A stretch of DNA of 64,000 nt from Rickettsiales bacterium UBA2645 (GCA_002359655.1 DENL01000006.1:1-64000); one strand, 5' to 3'; numbered from the stretch's first letter, positions 24,361-33,480 are shown. Notes: a model not told the origin generated them from the sequence alone. Numbers and translations: made by a program.

Positions 24361-24795
24361 ATGTCAGTAGTAAAACAAATTAATCCAATCGAAGCTTTCG
24401 AACTTCTGAAAAAAGATCCTGATTCAGTTCTTGTCGATGTCAGAACTTTTGAAGAGTTCAATTTTGTTGGCGTAGCAGACGCTTCAGAATTCAATAATCG
24501 TATGATTTTATTGCCTTGGCAACTTATGCCATCAATGGAAGTTAATCATAACTTCAATATCTCGCTTAAAAAAGAGTTAGAAAAACTCTTCAAAGAAAAA
24601 GCAACTAAAGCAAAAGTTGTTTTCTTGTGCCGCACTGGTGGAAGATCTAACCAAGCTGCAAATCAAGCTTTAACTCTTGGTTATGAAAATTCTTACAACT
24701 TAGTAAATGGCTTTGAAGGTGATTTGGACGAATTTTCCCAAAGAGGAAAAATCAACGGCTGGAAAGCTAAGCTTCTACCTTGGAGGCAGAAATAA
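24361..24795 (+). CDS. Rhodanese-like sulfurtransferase domain protein
   Basis: 144-residue single rhodanese domain: DPDSVLVDVRTFEEF (the CH2A-type block) and the active loop CRTGGRS with Cys90. Between these is a longer insertion (LLPWQLMPSMEVNHN). Such proteins move sulfane sulfur or serve as redox sensors; the substrate is unknown. The stop codon overlaps the dnaA start as TAATG, so it is the first gene of a two-gene dnaA message. That is an unusual partner for the replication initiator and may only reflect gene packing. Confidence 0.85.
   Translation: MSVVKQINPIEAFELLKKDPDSVLVDVRTFEEFNFVGVADASEFNNRMILLPWQLMPSMEVNHNFNISLKKELEKLFKEKATKAKVVFLCRTGGRSNQAANQALTLGYENSYNLVNGFEGDLDEFSQRGKINGWKAKLLPWRQK
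24783..24787 (+). promoter_or_regulatory. Strong Shine-Dalgarno that fixes the dnaA start
   Basis: GGAGG lies 7 bases before the ATG at 24795. It supports that start over the in-frame TTG at 24780, which overlaps the site. Most genes here lack a visible ribosome-binding site, so this one stands out. Confidence 0.7.
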
Positions 24796-26225
24796 TGCCA
24801 ATAGAAGCTATTCTAAAACAAAATACTCAAATCAATAGTCACGACTTTTTAAGCAATCTTTTTATTGCTTGCCGCAAAGAATTTGGCGAAGAAAACTTCT
24901 CAAAATGGTTTGCTGACCTTGAGATAATCTCGAATTCAAACCTTGATGTAAGCAGTGAGATAATATTTGCTGCACCTTCTAAATTTGTTCGCGACTGGTT
25001 GATCAGAGAATTTATTGAATCCAAATCTTGGCAAAAAAATCTTAAAACTTTAACTCAAGAATTACTGCCAAAAGTTAAAAAAATTTCTGTAATTCATGTT
25101 GCTAAAAAAGTTGAAGCAGCAGCGCAAGATGCAATAACTTCAGAAAATAAAGTTTTAAACCTTTCTAAAACCAACAACGTTTTTGCTTTTGGAACCGAGC
25201 TCAATCCACGCTATACTTTTGAAAATTTCGTCAGCGCTAAATACAATAAATTAGCGCTTTCAATGGCTAAAATCGTTGCTGGTCTTGATGCGCAGATAAA
25301 TTTATTCGACGATAAAATCCCGCTCTTTATTCATGGCAATGTTGGTATTGGCAAAACGCACTTGGCGCAAGCAATCGCTTGGCATTTGAAAGATTCTAAT
25401 CCGCATAAAAAAGTAGTTTACCTTTCTGCTGAAAAATTCATGTACCATTTTGTGCAATCAATCAGAAGCAACGGCATGATGGATTTCAAAGAAAAAATGC
25501 GCTCAATCGATGTCTTGATTGTTGATGATGTACAATTCATCGCTGGTAAAGAAAGCACTCAGCAAGAATTTATGAATAGCTTCAATCACTTGGTGGAAGA
25601 GAATAAACAAGTGGTTCTAGTTTGTGATCGTCGCCCTTCTGACTTAGAAAACATTGATGAAAAGTTGAAGTCCAGAATAGCTGGCGGCATGATCATCAAT
25701 TTTAAAAATCCTGATTATCAAGACCGTTTAGAAATTTTGAAAGCTAAAGCTAAAAATATGGAGCAAGAAATTTGCCCAAAAATTTTGAGCTACTTGGCTG
25801 AAAAAATTACCACCAATATTCGTGATGTTGAAGGCGCTTTGAGAAAACTTGTCTGCAGTAAAGTTTTAGATGAACAAGAAGTTACTCTAGAAAACGCTAA
25901 AGAAATTTTAGCAGATTATATCCGAGCTTCAGTTGCCACTGCGCCAACAATTGAGAAGATCCAAAAAATCGTCGCTCAATTTTATAATATTAAAATCAGC
26001 GATTTATCTTCAAAAAACCGCGCTCGCCAAATCGCTCGTCCACGCCAAATCGCCATGTATTTATCAAAAAACTTCACTTGTGAAAGCCTGCCAAAAATCG
26101 GCAAAGAATTCGGCGGCAAAAATCACGCAACCGTAATTCACTCGGTAAAGCTAGTACAAGAGTTGATGAACTCAGATCAAAATATCTTGCAGCAAGTCAA
26201 GGCTTTGGAAGAGAAGCTTGGCTAG
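24795..26225 (+). CDS. dnaA: Chromosomal replication initiator DnaA
   Basis: Binds and melts the origin. The 476 residues from the ATG at 24795 contain domain I (about 1-90) and a short linker. The AAA+ domain has Walker A GNVGIGKTH and Walker B VLIVDDVQFI. The C-terminal DNA-binding domain carries RARQIARPRQIAMYL and GGKNHATVIHSV. The preferred start overlaps the rhodanese stop (TAATG) and has GGAGG 7 bases upstream. The linker domain II is short. I found no DnaA-box cluster close by, so the origin may lie elsewhere, as in other alphaproteobacteria. Confidence 0.97.
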   Translation: MPIEAILKQNTQINSHDFLSNLFIACRKEFGEENFSKWFADLEIISNSNLDVSSEIIFAAPSKFVRDWLIREFIESKSWQKNLKTLTQELLPKVKKISVIHVAKKVEAAAQDAITSENKVLNLSKTNNVFAFGTELNPRYTFENFVSAKYNKLALSMAKIVAGLDAQINLFDDKIPLFIHGNVGIGKTHLAQAIAWHLKDSNPHKKVVYLSAEKFMYHFVQSIRSNGMMDFKEKMRSIDVLIVDDVQFIAGKESTQQEFMNSFNHLVEENKQVVLVCDRRPSDLENIDEKLKSRIAGGMIINFKNPDYQDRLEILKAKAKNMEQEICPKILSYLAEKITTNIRDVEGALRKLVCSKVLDEQEVTLENAKEILADYIRASVATAPTIEKIQKIVAQFYNIKISDLSSKNRARQIARPRQIAMYLSKNFTCESLPKIGKEFGGKNHATVIHSVKLVQELMNSDQNILQQVKALEEKLG

Positions 26226-26287
26226 AATCAAACTTTTTGTTTCCCGTTTGTTTTTATAAAAATTTTAAAGAAAAAATTAACTAAATC

Positions 26288-27229
26288 TCATCTTTCAGTT
26301 TCTTCTTTTTTGGATTGTCTTTCTTGCATGCGTTTTTCTAGAATTTTTTTTGTCCAGTTGCTTTGATCCTCTGGACTCAACTCAGCCATATCTTGACGCA
26401 TTCTATCCATTTTATTGCTAATTCTGTTACTAACTTTCTCTTTTACTTCTTGCTCGGTTTCGAGATTACTAACTTTATATCGGCTATTTTCTCTGACATA
26501 ATCGATAAGGGTAGTTTTGATAGTTTTGTCCTCATTAAATTTTATTGGCTCGTTGGCCAGCTCTGGATAATTTTTTAAAATAAAATTTTTTGATTGAGAA
26601 TATTTCAGCATTTTGGGAAGTGGTATGTAGAAATTTTCAAATGCAGAAACTATCGACAAATCTTCTGCTGTTAAATCTTTTAAAATACCAATCGCAATTC
26701 CGTCGCAGTTTAAATAATCAGATTGAATTGAGGTTTGATTACCTTTGTCATTGAACGCTGGTTCTTTTTGATGAATAAAACTGATCGATAGATTCTTGGC
26801 AATATCACCAAGAATTCTTATAACCACAGGATTTCTTGTATCATCTCTGAGCATTATCAGCTTTTCATTTGTTATCAACAAAGGAACTGAGTGCCTTCCT
26901 CTTTCAACTGGATCATCACTTTTCGGAGTATCTTTTTGCAAAAATGTTAACATCACTTTAATTGGTGATGGATTATTTTTTTTTAATTCATTGATGCCAA
27001 GAGTTGCCATTTGCAAAATTTGTTTCTCAGGTGTTTCGAAGATTCCACAAGGATCGTGATTTAAAATACCGACAGCTCGAATACGATGAATTTGTCCACG
27101 ATCTGGGTATTTAGCGTTATAATAATCAACCAATAAATCTAAACCTCTTTCGGTGAATTGGTTAATTGAAAATATATTATTTTCTGGGACTCCTGAACTA
27201 TTAAGTTTTCTGACTTTTCTTAATAACAT
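26288..27229 (-). CDS. Orphan protein with YopJ-like His/Asp/Cys arrangement (candidate effector)
   Basis: 313 residues, no signal peptide or membrane helix, with a highly charged helical tail (about 255-313). I do not recognise it by overall sequence. The central part shows RHSVPLLI (His113), IMLRDD (Asp129/130) and QSDYLNCDGIAI (Gln169, Cys175) followed by KDL. Order and spacing are close to the H109-E128-C172 triad of YopJ, a clan-CE acetyltransferase or cysteine protease family used as secreted effectors. The normal acid Glu is Asp and the residue after Cys is Asp rather than Gly, so this is a hypothesis. It has its own ribosome-binding site (AGGAGA, 10 nt upstream of the ATG) and is isolated between dnaA (convergent) and ruvC. 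Confidence 0.5.
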   Translation of the reverse strand: MLLRKVRKLNSSGVPENNIFSINQFTERGLDLLVDYYNAKYPDRGQIHRIRAVGILNHDPCGIFETPEKQILQMATLGINELKKNNPSPIKVMLTFLQKDTPKSDDPVERGRHSVPLLITNEKLIMLRDDTRNPVVIRILGDIAKNLSISFIHQKEPAFNDKGNQTSIQSDYLNCDGIAIGILKDLTAEDLSIVSAFENFYIPLPKMLKYSQSKNFILKNYPELANEPIKFNEDKTIKTTLIDYVRENSRYKVSNLETEQEVKEKVSNRISNKMDRMRQDMAELSPEDQSNWTKKILEKRMQERQSKKEETER

Positions 27230-27385
27230 CGAAAAAATCTCCTAACTATCAGCTTTGTAAATCTTTTCATAACGGATTTTCTAAAAGATGTTTCTGCTCT
27301 AATTTTTATTAAGATTAAAATGATATCGGATTTTCTGCTTAGCTATTTTTTACGATCAAGAACAGGGTGAACTGCTGATAATATT

Positions 27386-27871
27386 TTATGAATTTTGTCT
27401 AATAATTCTGCGGTTATTATTATGACAAATCGCTACTGCCAAGGCATCAGCTTCATCTTCATTTTGGAATCCAGCTTTTGGTAATAAAATTTTGATCATC
27501 ATTTGTACTTGTTGTTTTTCTGCGCGCCCTACTCCAACAACAGCTTTTTTTACTGCTGTTGTTGAATATTCTGTAACTTTCAGTCCGCATAATCCTAAAC
27601 TCAAAATCAAAGCACCTCTGGCGTGACCCAATTTTAGTGATGATGTCGGATTGCTGTTAATGAAAGTTTCTTCAATTGCAGCTTCGTCTGGTTGATGAAT
27701 TTTTACAAATTCGGTGAGTAATTTGTGGAAATGCTGTAAACGAATTGCAAGAGCATCAGAAGGTGAAGTGTGAATTGTTGCAGAAGCGATGAAATGCAGG
27801 GAATTATTTTTCACTTCAATAATTCCAAGACCAGTTTTGGTAAGTCCGGGATCGACTCCAAGAATTTTCAT
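27386..27871 (-). CDS. ruvC: Crossover junction endodeoxyribonuclease RuvC
   Basis: Resolves Holliday junctions. The 161 residues have the RNase-H-like acidic catalytic set: Asp7 in GVDPGLTKTGLG, Glu in AAIEETFINSNP, and the pair in EDEADALAVAICH. ruvA and ruvB are not adjacent, unlike in most genomes. The ATG directly follows the stop of the upstream fadB-like gene (TAAATG), so the two are coupled. Confidence 0.95.
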   Translation of the reverse strand: MKILGVDPGLTKTGLGIIEVKNNSLHFIASATIHTSPSDALAIRLQHFHKLLTEFVKIHQPDEAAIEETFINSNPTSSLKLGHARGALILSLGLCGLKVTEYSTTAVKKAVVGVGRAEKQQVQMMIKILLPKAGFQNEDEADALAVAICHNNNRRIIRQNS

Positions 27872-30037
27872 TTAAGAATAAAATTTCTGATCTTTGTCAG
27901 CCATTTCAATTAAAAGATTGCTGACAGCAAAACGCGATCCGTGTTTTTTGTTCAACTCACTTAATTGATCGACAATTTTTTTAATTCCGTAAGAATCAGC
28001 GCTGCGCAAAACTCCGCCACGAAAAGCTGGAAAACCGGCACCCATAATCATCGCCATATCAAGATAGCGGGCATTTTTAACTACACCTTCTTCCAAACAT
28101 TTTGCTGCTTCGTTGATCATCATCAAAACGCAGCGATCGACGATTTCAGAATCAGAAATTTCAACCGCCGAAATAGATTTTGATTTGCGCAAATTATGAA
28201 CCAGCTCAATAACTTTTGGATTGACTTGAGCTTGTGATTTTTCTTTTACGCTATGCAAATAGAAACCTTGTCCAGATTTTTTGCCAAGCAAGTCTTTGTG
28301 ATTATTATAAATTTCATCAAGGATTTCAGCCACTGCCATACGCTGGCCGAAAGCTTCATGCAATGAATGGGCAACTTTTACGCCAACATCAATTCCAACC
28401 ACATCGGCTAAAACAAAAGGTCCCATTGGCATACCGAAATTTTCAATCAGATAATCAACTTGTTGGATTTCAGCACCTTCTTGCAATAAAAATGCGGCTT
28501 CGTTCATGTATGGCAGAAGAATTCTATTCACCACAAAACCAGCAGAGTCTTTCACAACAATTGGAGTTTTGCCTAATTTTTTTGCTAGTTTAACGATTGT
28601 AGTAATTGCTTTATCAGAAGTTTTTGCACCGCGAATGACTTCAACCAAAGGCATACGATTAACAGGATTGAAAAAATGCATACCAGCAAAACGCTCAGGA
28701 TTTTCTAGAGCTTTAGCCATTTCAGAAATTGATAAAGAAGAAGTATTAGAAGCAATGATCGTATCTTTTCTAACATTGGCTTCGGCTTCAGCTAAGATTT
28801 TTTTCTTAACTTCAATATTTTCGACAACAGCCTCAATTACAATATCAGCCTTGTCAAAAGCAGTGTAATCAAGGCCAGAAGAGATTTTGTTTATTTTAAT
28901 TTCAGCTTCTGAAGCGTTGTATTTTCTAATTTTTTTCAGCTGATTATAAATTTTGATAACTTGGTTATAACCAAGAGCTATAGATTTTTGAGCAATATCT
29001 TTTACGCGAATATCGATATCATAATTGCTGAAAAGCCAAGCAATTCCGCCACCCATCACACCAGCACCAAGGAGAGCGGAGTTTTTAACATCAATGGCTT
29101 CGACTTCTGATTCAACGCCAGAATCTTTTTTCAAAGCTTCGGAAGTAAAAAATATTTCGATCAAGTTTTTTGAAATTTCCGAAATTGCTAAATTGCAAAA
29201 AGCATCGAGTTCAATTTTAAGGCCTTTTTCAATTGGTTTTTTATAAGTTTTTTTAATTACTTCTAAAGCAGCCAAAGGTGCAGGATATTGGCCTTTGGTT
29301 TTGGCAATTAAATCTTTTTTGGCCAAATAAAAAATTAAATATTTGCTCAAAGTTTCAAACCAACAACGCTTTTTAGCAGAGGCTTTGCGGATTTCTAAAT
29401 AATTATTTTTTTCACCTTTTTCCAGAATTTCGCTGACAAAAGAGCTAAGAGTATCTTCTAAAAATTCTTCACGAACAAGTTGATCAACAAGTCCGATTTT
29501 AAAGGCTTTTCTAGCATCAACTGCTTTGCCAGAAAGAATTATTTTTAAAGATTCTTGTAAGCCGACTAATTTTGGTAAGCGTTGTGTTCCGCCAAATCCC
29601 GGAATTATTCCAAGGTTAACTTCGGGCAAGCCAAGCGAAGTTTTTTTGTTGGTAACAGCAACGCGATATTTGCAAGCCAAAGCCAGTTCTAAACCACCAC
29701 CAAGACAAGCACCGTCGATTATGGCAATTGTTGGAATTTTTAGTTGCGAGATTTTGTGTAAAATATTTTGGCCGCGCGAAACTTTTTCGTGAGCGTCTTT
29801 TGCATCGGTAATTCCTTTGATTTCATTGATGTCAGCGCCTGCGATAAAAATATCTTTTTTCTCAGAAGTAATTAATAAAACTCGAATCGCTTTATTGCCA
29901 TCAATGACATTAATTGCTTTTTCTAGCTCGATCAAAACCGGAGCTGAAAGCTTGTTAACTTTTTCATTTGGCAAATCAAAAATCAGATTAGCTACGCCAT
30001 TTTTTTCAATTTTTAATGTGAGTGCTTCGCTTTGCAT
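27872..30037 (-). CDS. Bifunctional enoyl-CoA hydratase / 3-hydroxyacyl-CoA dehydrogenase (FadB/FadJ-like)
   Basis: 721-residue beta-oxidation multienzyme. The N-terminal crotonase domain (about 1-190) includes FIAGADINEI and GACLGGGLELALACKYRVA plus LPEVNLGIIPGFGGTQRL, which carries one catalytic Glu. The NAD-binding 3-hydroxyacyl-CoA dehydrogenase domain starts LGAGVMGGGIAWLF (about 323) and has the catalytic His in GMHFFNPVNRMPLVEV. A C-terminal dehydrogenase domain repeats to the end. The thiolase partner fadA is not next to it. It is adjacent to ruvC without a gap. FadB and FadJ cannot be separated by eye. Confidence 0.93.
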   Translation of the reverse strand: MQSEALTLKIEKNGVANLIFDLPNEKVNKLSAPVLIELEKAINVIDGNKAIRVLLITSEKKDIFIAGADINEIKGITDAKDAHEKVSRGQNILHKISQLKIPTIAIIDGACLGGGLELALACKYRVAVTNKKTSLGLPEVNLGIIPGFGGTQRLPKLVGLQESLKIILSGKAVDARKAFKIGLVDQLVREEFLEDTLSSFVSEILEKGEKNNYLEIRKASAKKRCWFETLSKYLIFYLAKKDLIAKTKGQYPAPLAALEVIKKTYKKPIEKGLKIELDAFCNLAISEISKNLIEIFFTSEALKKDSGVESEVEAIDVKNSALLGAGVMGGGIAWLFSNYDIDIRVKDIAQKSIALGYNQVIKIYNQLKKIRKYNASEAEIKINKISSGLDYTAFDKADIVIEAVVENIEVKKKILAEAEANVRKDTIIASNTSSLSISEMAKALENPERFAGMHFFNPVNRMPLVEVIRGAKTSDKAITTIVKLAKKLGKTPIVVKDSAGFVVNRILLPYMNEAAFLLQEGAEIQQVDYLIENFGMPMGPFVLADVVGIDVGVKVAHSLHEAFGQRMAVAEILDEIYNNHKDLLGKKSGQGFYLHSVKEKSQAQVNPKVIELVHNLRKSKSISAVEISDSEIVDRCVLMMINEAAKCLEEGVVKNARYLDMAMIMGAGFPAFRGGVLRSADSYGIKKIVDQLSELNKKHGSRFAVSNLLIEMADKDQKFYS

Positions 30038-30081
30038 ATATATCTTATTTTGATTTTTAAATAATCGAGTTTGTCATTGCC

Positions 30082-30103
30082 AAAAAAGGCCGTTAAGACC
30101 TTT
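30082..30103 (-). terminator. Rho-independent terminator after trxB
   Basis: On the minus strand, AAAGGTC-ttaac-GGCCTTT (7 bp, one G-T pair) runs directly into TTT, giving six Ts in a row. It begins only a few bases past the trxB stop and is the clearest intrinsic terminator in the window. It separates trxB from the fadB-like gene. Confidence 0.75.
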
Positions 30104-30107
30104 CTTT

Positions 30108-31049
30108 CTAGTGCGCTAAAAATTTTTCAATTTCTAAAGCTGCCATGCAACCAGTTCCTGCAGCGGTGACTGCTTGACGATAAATTTTATCTTGAATATC
30201 TCCGGCAGCATAAACTCCAGCAACGCTTGTCGCTGTAGAGTTTGGCTTGGTTAAAATATAACCTTCTTCATCAATATTGATTCCGGTTTCTTTGAACAAA
30301 TCTGAATTTGGCTTATGGCCAATAGCGATAAAAATTCCGTCAATTTTCATTTCACGAATTTCGCCATTTACAGTATTTTTCAGAAGTGCTCCCGTAACTG
30401 TTTTAGGATTTTCTGAGCCCAGAACTTCTTCCAAAGCATGATTCCAAATCACTTCGATTTTTGGATTTTTAAATAAGCGATCTTGTAGAATTTTTTCAGA
30501 TTTAAATTTATCGCGACGATGAACTACAAAAACTTTTTTAGCGTGATTAGTCAAATAAAGCGCTTCTTCAACTGCGCTATTTCCGCCACCAACCACAATC
30601 ACATCTTTATTTTTAAAGAAAAATCCATCGCAAGTAGCGCAACCAGAAACACCAAAACCTTGGAATTTTTTTTCAGATTCCAAACCCAACCATTTTGCTT
30701 GGGCACCAGTTGCAATAATTACTGCATCAGCTTCGTAAACGTCTTCTGATTCACCAATCATTTTGAAAGGACGCTTAGAAAAATCGACTTGCTTGATGTG
30801 ATCATGAAAAATTTTAGTACCAACATGAATGGCTTGTTTTTCCATTTGCTCAACCAGCCAAGGCCCTTGAACTGCTTCAGCAAATCCGGGAAAGTTTTCA
30901 ACTTCAGTTGTGATAGTTAATTGTCCACCCGGAGTATTTCCATTGATAATGAAAGGCTCTAAATTAGCACGCGCAGCATAAATCGCCGCTGTATATCCAG
31001 CAGGACCAGAACCAATAATCGCTACTTTTGTTTTGTGAGTTGTTGTCAT
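30108..31049 (-). CDS. trxB: Thioredoxin reductase
   Basis: FAD/NADPH enzyme that reduces thioredoxin (trxA at 6884-7201). The 313 residues show the N-terminal FAD motif IIGSGPAGYTAAIYAARA, the redox-active SGCATCDG (Cys137, Cys140), the NADPH motif VVGGGNSAVEEALYL and the C-terminal FAD contact GVYAAGDIQDKIYRQAVTAAG. A terminator follows at once. The 5' side is a 90-bp gap carrying the hairpin-plus-tail repeat. Confidence 0.96.
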   Translation of the reverse strand: MTTTHKTKVAIIGSGPAGYTAAIYAARANLEPFIINGNTPGGQLTITTEVENFPGFAEAVQGPWLVEQMEKQAIHVGTKIFHDHIKQVDFSKRPFKMIGESEDVYEADAVIIATGAQAKWLGLESEKKFQGFGVSGCATCDGFFFKNKDVIVVGGGNSAVEEALYLTNHAKKVFVVHRRDKFKSEKILQDRLFKNPKIEVIWNHALEEVLGSENPKTVTGALLKNTVNGEIREMKIDGIFIAIGHKPNSDLFKETGINIDEEGYILTKPNSTATSVAGVYAAGDIQDKIYRQAVTAAGTGCMAALEIEKFLAH

Positions 31050-31067
31050 TTGTAAAAAATAAAATTG

Positions 31068-31119
31068 TTACGAATGCGCAGGCTTTGCCTGTGCGTAGTA
31101 ATGCAAATTAACCTAAAAT
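31068..31119. repeat. Hairpin-plus-tail repeat, copy 2
   Basis: GCGCAGGC-ttt-GCCTGTGC (31076-31094, one G-T pair) is followed by GCGTAGTAATGCAAA and ACCTAAAATT. The tail matches copy 1 at 10172-10225 almost base for base while the stem sequence differs but remains paired. It lies in the trxB leader when read on the minus strand. Confidence 0.5.
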
Positions 31120-31138
31120 TTTTCATCAGAAAAATTTT
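31115..31138 (-). terminator. Terminator-like hairpin after fabG
   Basis: AAAATTTTTC-atca-GAAAAATTTT is a perfect 10-bp stem one base past the fabG stop. The 3' arm on the minus strand ends in TTTT but no longer T tract follows, so termination is likely but not certain. It overlaps the end of repeat copy 2. Confidence 0.55.
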
Positions 31139-31139
31139 A

Positions 31140-31880
31140 CTAATTCATATACATCCCACCATTAATATGAAGTGTATGACCAGTTATGTAGGAAGCGTCT
31201 TCACTTGCTAAAAAAGCAACACCTTTAGCAATATCAGAAGATTCACCCATTTTTCCAGCAGGGATTTTGGCCAGAATAGCTTCTCTTTGCTGATCGTTTA
31301 AAATTTCAGTCATCGGGCTAGAAATAAATCCGGGAGCAACGCAGTTGATTGTAATTCCACGACTTGCAACTTCCATGGCCATTGATTTGCTCATGCCAAT
31401 CATACCAGCTTTAGACGCGACATAATTAGCTTGTCCCGGATTGCCAGTAACTCCAACAACAGAAGCAATGTTGATAATGCGACCATATTTTCTGCGCATC
31501 ATTTTTTTGATAGCGTTACGATTTAAGATAAAAGTTGATTTTAAATTTATGTCTAAAACTTGGTCGAAATCTTCGTTCTTCATACGCAAAACCAAATTAT
31601 CTTTGGTGATGCCGGCATTACAAACCAGAATATCAATCTGACCACCAGCAAGCTCTTCAGCTTTATCAAATAATTCTTCCACAGCAGCAAAATCAGATAA
31701 ATTGCAGGCAATATATTTTACGTCACCACCAATTTCAGCGGCTAATTCTTTTAACTTATCTTCTTTGGTTGAGGATAAAATTAATTTAGCGCCCTGTTTT
31801 GCCAAAGCTTTGGCAGTTTCAGCTCCAAGGCCTCCAGTTGCACCAGTTACTAAGGCGTTTTTTCCAGTAAGTCTGAACAT
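31140..31880 (-). CDS. fabG: 3-oxoacyl-[acyl-carrier-protein] reductase
   Basis: NADPH-dependent reductase of fatty-acid elongation. The 246 residues have the short-chain dehydrogenase pattern: cofactor loop GATGGLGAETAKAL, NAGITKDN, the catalytic Ser-Tyr-Lys in NIASVVGV and YVASKAGMIG, and the FabG-type end ITGHTLHINGGMYM. Next along the strand (5' side) is cvpA, 12 bp away. fabD, acpP and fabF are not in the window. fabI (37169) provides the last reduction step of the cycle. Confidence 0.94.
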   Translation of the reverse strand: MFRLTGKNALVTGATGGLGAETAKALAKQGAKLILSSTKEDKLKELAAEIGGDVKYIACNLSDFAAVEELFDKAEELAGGQIDILVCNAGITKDNLVLRMKNEDFDQVLDINLKSTFILNRNAIKKMMRRKYGRIINIASVVGVTGNPGQANYVASKAGMIGMSKSMAMEVASRGITINCVAPGFISSPMTEILNDQQREAILAKIPAGKMGESSDIAKGVAFLASEDASYITGHTLHINGGMYMN

Positions 31881-31892
31881 TTTTAAAAAATT

Positions 31893-32666
31893 TTAGTTAT
31901 TAATTTTACCGATAACATCGATCAAACGGTTCATTTTATCGATATCTTTTTTGTTGTAGCCAGTTTCTTTTTCAAGATCTTCAGAGGTTTTATTATCGAT
32001 CTTTTTTGAAGGCTTTGAGCCTTTTTTTTGATCAATAGTTTTTACGTCTTCATCAACTGTTTCGTTAATTTTATCATCAAGAGTTTTATCTTCTGATTCT
32101 TGATCTTTTTTTATAAAGTTTGATTTATCAAAATTTTTTGTAATAGCCCCAATAAATGCTTCAACAGCTGGATCAACTATTTCACCAGAAATTCTAACGA
32201 TGTTACCAAAGCTAGCATTAGCAAGCCAAGCTGGAACTTTCTTGCTGTCTGAATCTTGTTTTTTGCCAAGTAAATAAGAATAAATATTGGCGGTTGCGGC
32301 GTAAAAGGCGCCAAAGATTAATAAAGTTTTTAAGATGCCGTATAAAATACCCAGCGAGCGATCAAAAATTGGCGGAACTTTTTCTTTAAGATCATTAATC
32401 AAGCCAGAGGTTGAAAGCAGCAAAATAAAGAATGAAACAATAAACAAAATAGATCGCGAAGCGATATCAAGAACAACTTTATTACTGCAATAAGAAGCAA
32501 GTAATTCAGACATTATTGGCGCGCCAAAATATGAAATAGAAAGTGCTATAATCCAAATCACCAAAGAAGAAATTTCTTTTACAAAGCCACGGAAAAAGGC
32601 TACAGTTATAAAAATTAGAGAAAGCGCAATAAATATCAGATCAAAGGTATTGAAGACTTGTTCCAT
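31893..32666 (-). CDS. cvpA: CvpA family membrane protein with charged C-terminal extension
   Basis: 257 residues with four hydrophobic helices in the first ~130 residues and the CvpA pattern FRGFVKEISSLVIWIIAL near the start and FDRSLGILYGILKTLLIFG in the middle. Residues about 180-257 are a Lys/Asp/Glu-rich tail absent from short homologues. CvpA proteins affect envelope function in several bacteria; the molecular role is unsettled. It is part of a tight minus-strand run coq9 - cvpA - fabG with 3 and 12 bp gaps. Confidence 0.85.
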   Translation of the reverse strand: MEQVFNTFDLIFIALSLIFITVAFFRGFVKEISSLVIWIIALSISYFGAPIMSELLASYCSNKVVLDIASRSILFIVSFFILLLSTSGLINDLKEKVPPIFDRSLGILYGILKTLLIFGAFYAATANIYSYLLGKKQDSDSKKVPAWLANASFGNIVRISGEIVDPAVEAFIGAITKNFDKSNFIKKDQESEDKTLDDKINETVDEDVKTIDQKKGSKPSKKIDNKTSEDLEKETGYNKKDIDKMNRLIDVIGKINN

Positions 32667-32669
32667 AGT

Positions 32670-33386
32670 TTATTTGAATTTTATTAAGCGAAAGAAGGGT
32701 AAATTTTTAATGATTTCTTTAGGATTTTTTGGAGTACCATTTTCATCTAAAAAAGTGGTGTTGAGCATTTTTTTTAATTGCATTTTACGCTGTTCAAATT
32801 TCATCACTTTTGAAATTTGAGAATCAATAAAGTTTTTAGTTTTTAAAGAATTTTCTGAGTCGTCTTTTGTAAAAACCAAAAGAGTACGTAAAATAATTTT
32901 CGCTAAGGTAAGTCTTTTAGTGTAAAAATTAAAGTCGGTCGATTGGTCGTTTATTTCTTTCCAGATAAAATCAGAAATTTTGTAACAGCTTTTTAAAGCT
33001 TGTATCATTGGCTTTGCGCCAACTTCAAAGTGAATAAAATTTTTAGGATCGAGATAAAAATTAATCAGTCTTTGTAAAACAATTTGATGATCTTTTTCAA
33101 CATCAATTCTGGCATAAAGACTTAAACGAATTTTATCGCGAATTTTTCGAGAGTGGAAATTTTCAATTTCAGCAATTTGTTTTGCCGCTTTTTCATTTTG
33201 TGATTTGATGTAAAATTCTGCCAGATCAAGACAACCATTTTCAAAAATTAGATCAACGAAACTTTCAGAAATATTTGAATTTCGAACTGCTAAGTTCAAA
33301 GCGGCTTTGGTCCAGCCTTCAAAAGGGCAAATCTTTAGAAATTCACTGAGAATTCTTTCCTTGGTTTCGATTGAATCAAGAAGCAC
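32670..33386 (-). CDS. COQ9 family ubiquinone biosynthesis protein
   Basis: 238 residues. The N-terminus KERILSEFLKICPFEGWTKAAL resembles the COQ9 (and TetR-fold) opening R-x-x-I-L-x-x-x-x-x-x-P-F-x-G-W-T-x-x-A-L. Later come KIRDKIRLSLYARI and RLINFYLDPKNF, also in family order. COQ9 binds lipid and presents quinone intermediates to COQ7; coq7 is at 18890-19450. The gene appears to start with GTG (33386). It is the first gene of the coq9-cvpA-fabG run and is divergent from the argD-type gene across a palindromic gap. Confidence 0.8.
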   Translation of the reverse strand: MLLDSIETKERILSEFLKICPFEGWTKAALNLAVRNSNISESFVDLIFENGCLDLAEFYIKSQNEKAAKQIAEIENFHSRKIRDKIRLSLYARIDVEKDHQIVLQRLINFYLDPKNFIHFEVGAKPMIQALKSCYKISDFIWKEINDQSTDFNFYTKRLTLAKIILRTLLVFTKDDSENSLKTKNFIDSQISKVMKFEQRKMQLKKMLNTTFLDENGTPKNPKEIIKNLPFFRLIKFK

Positions 33387-33397
33387 AAAAAATAATT

Positions 33398-33480
33398 TTA
33401 GATTTAAGTTTTAAGTTTTAAGTAGGCGCAATACTTAATTTCTCACAAAAAATCTTAAAAGCTAAATATTAAATCTTAAA
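33398..33480. repeat. GATTTAAGATTT-type dyad in divergent gap, copy 2
   Basis: Left arm GATTTAAGTTTTAAGTTTTAAG matches the reverse complement of the right arm at 18 of 22 positions, with a perfect core hairpin TTAAGTA-ggcgcaa-TACTTAA at 33418-33438. The core resembles that of copy 1 (20589-20605). It fills the coq9/argD divergent spacer. Confidence 0.6.
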
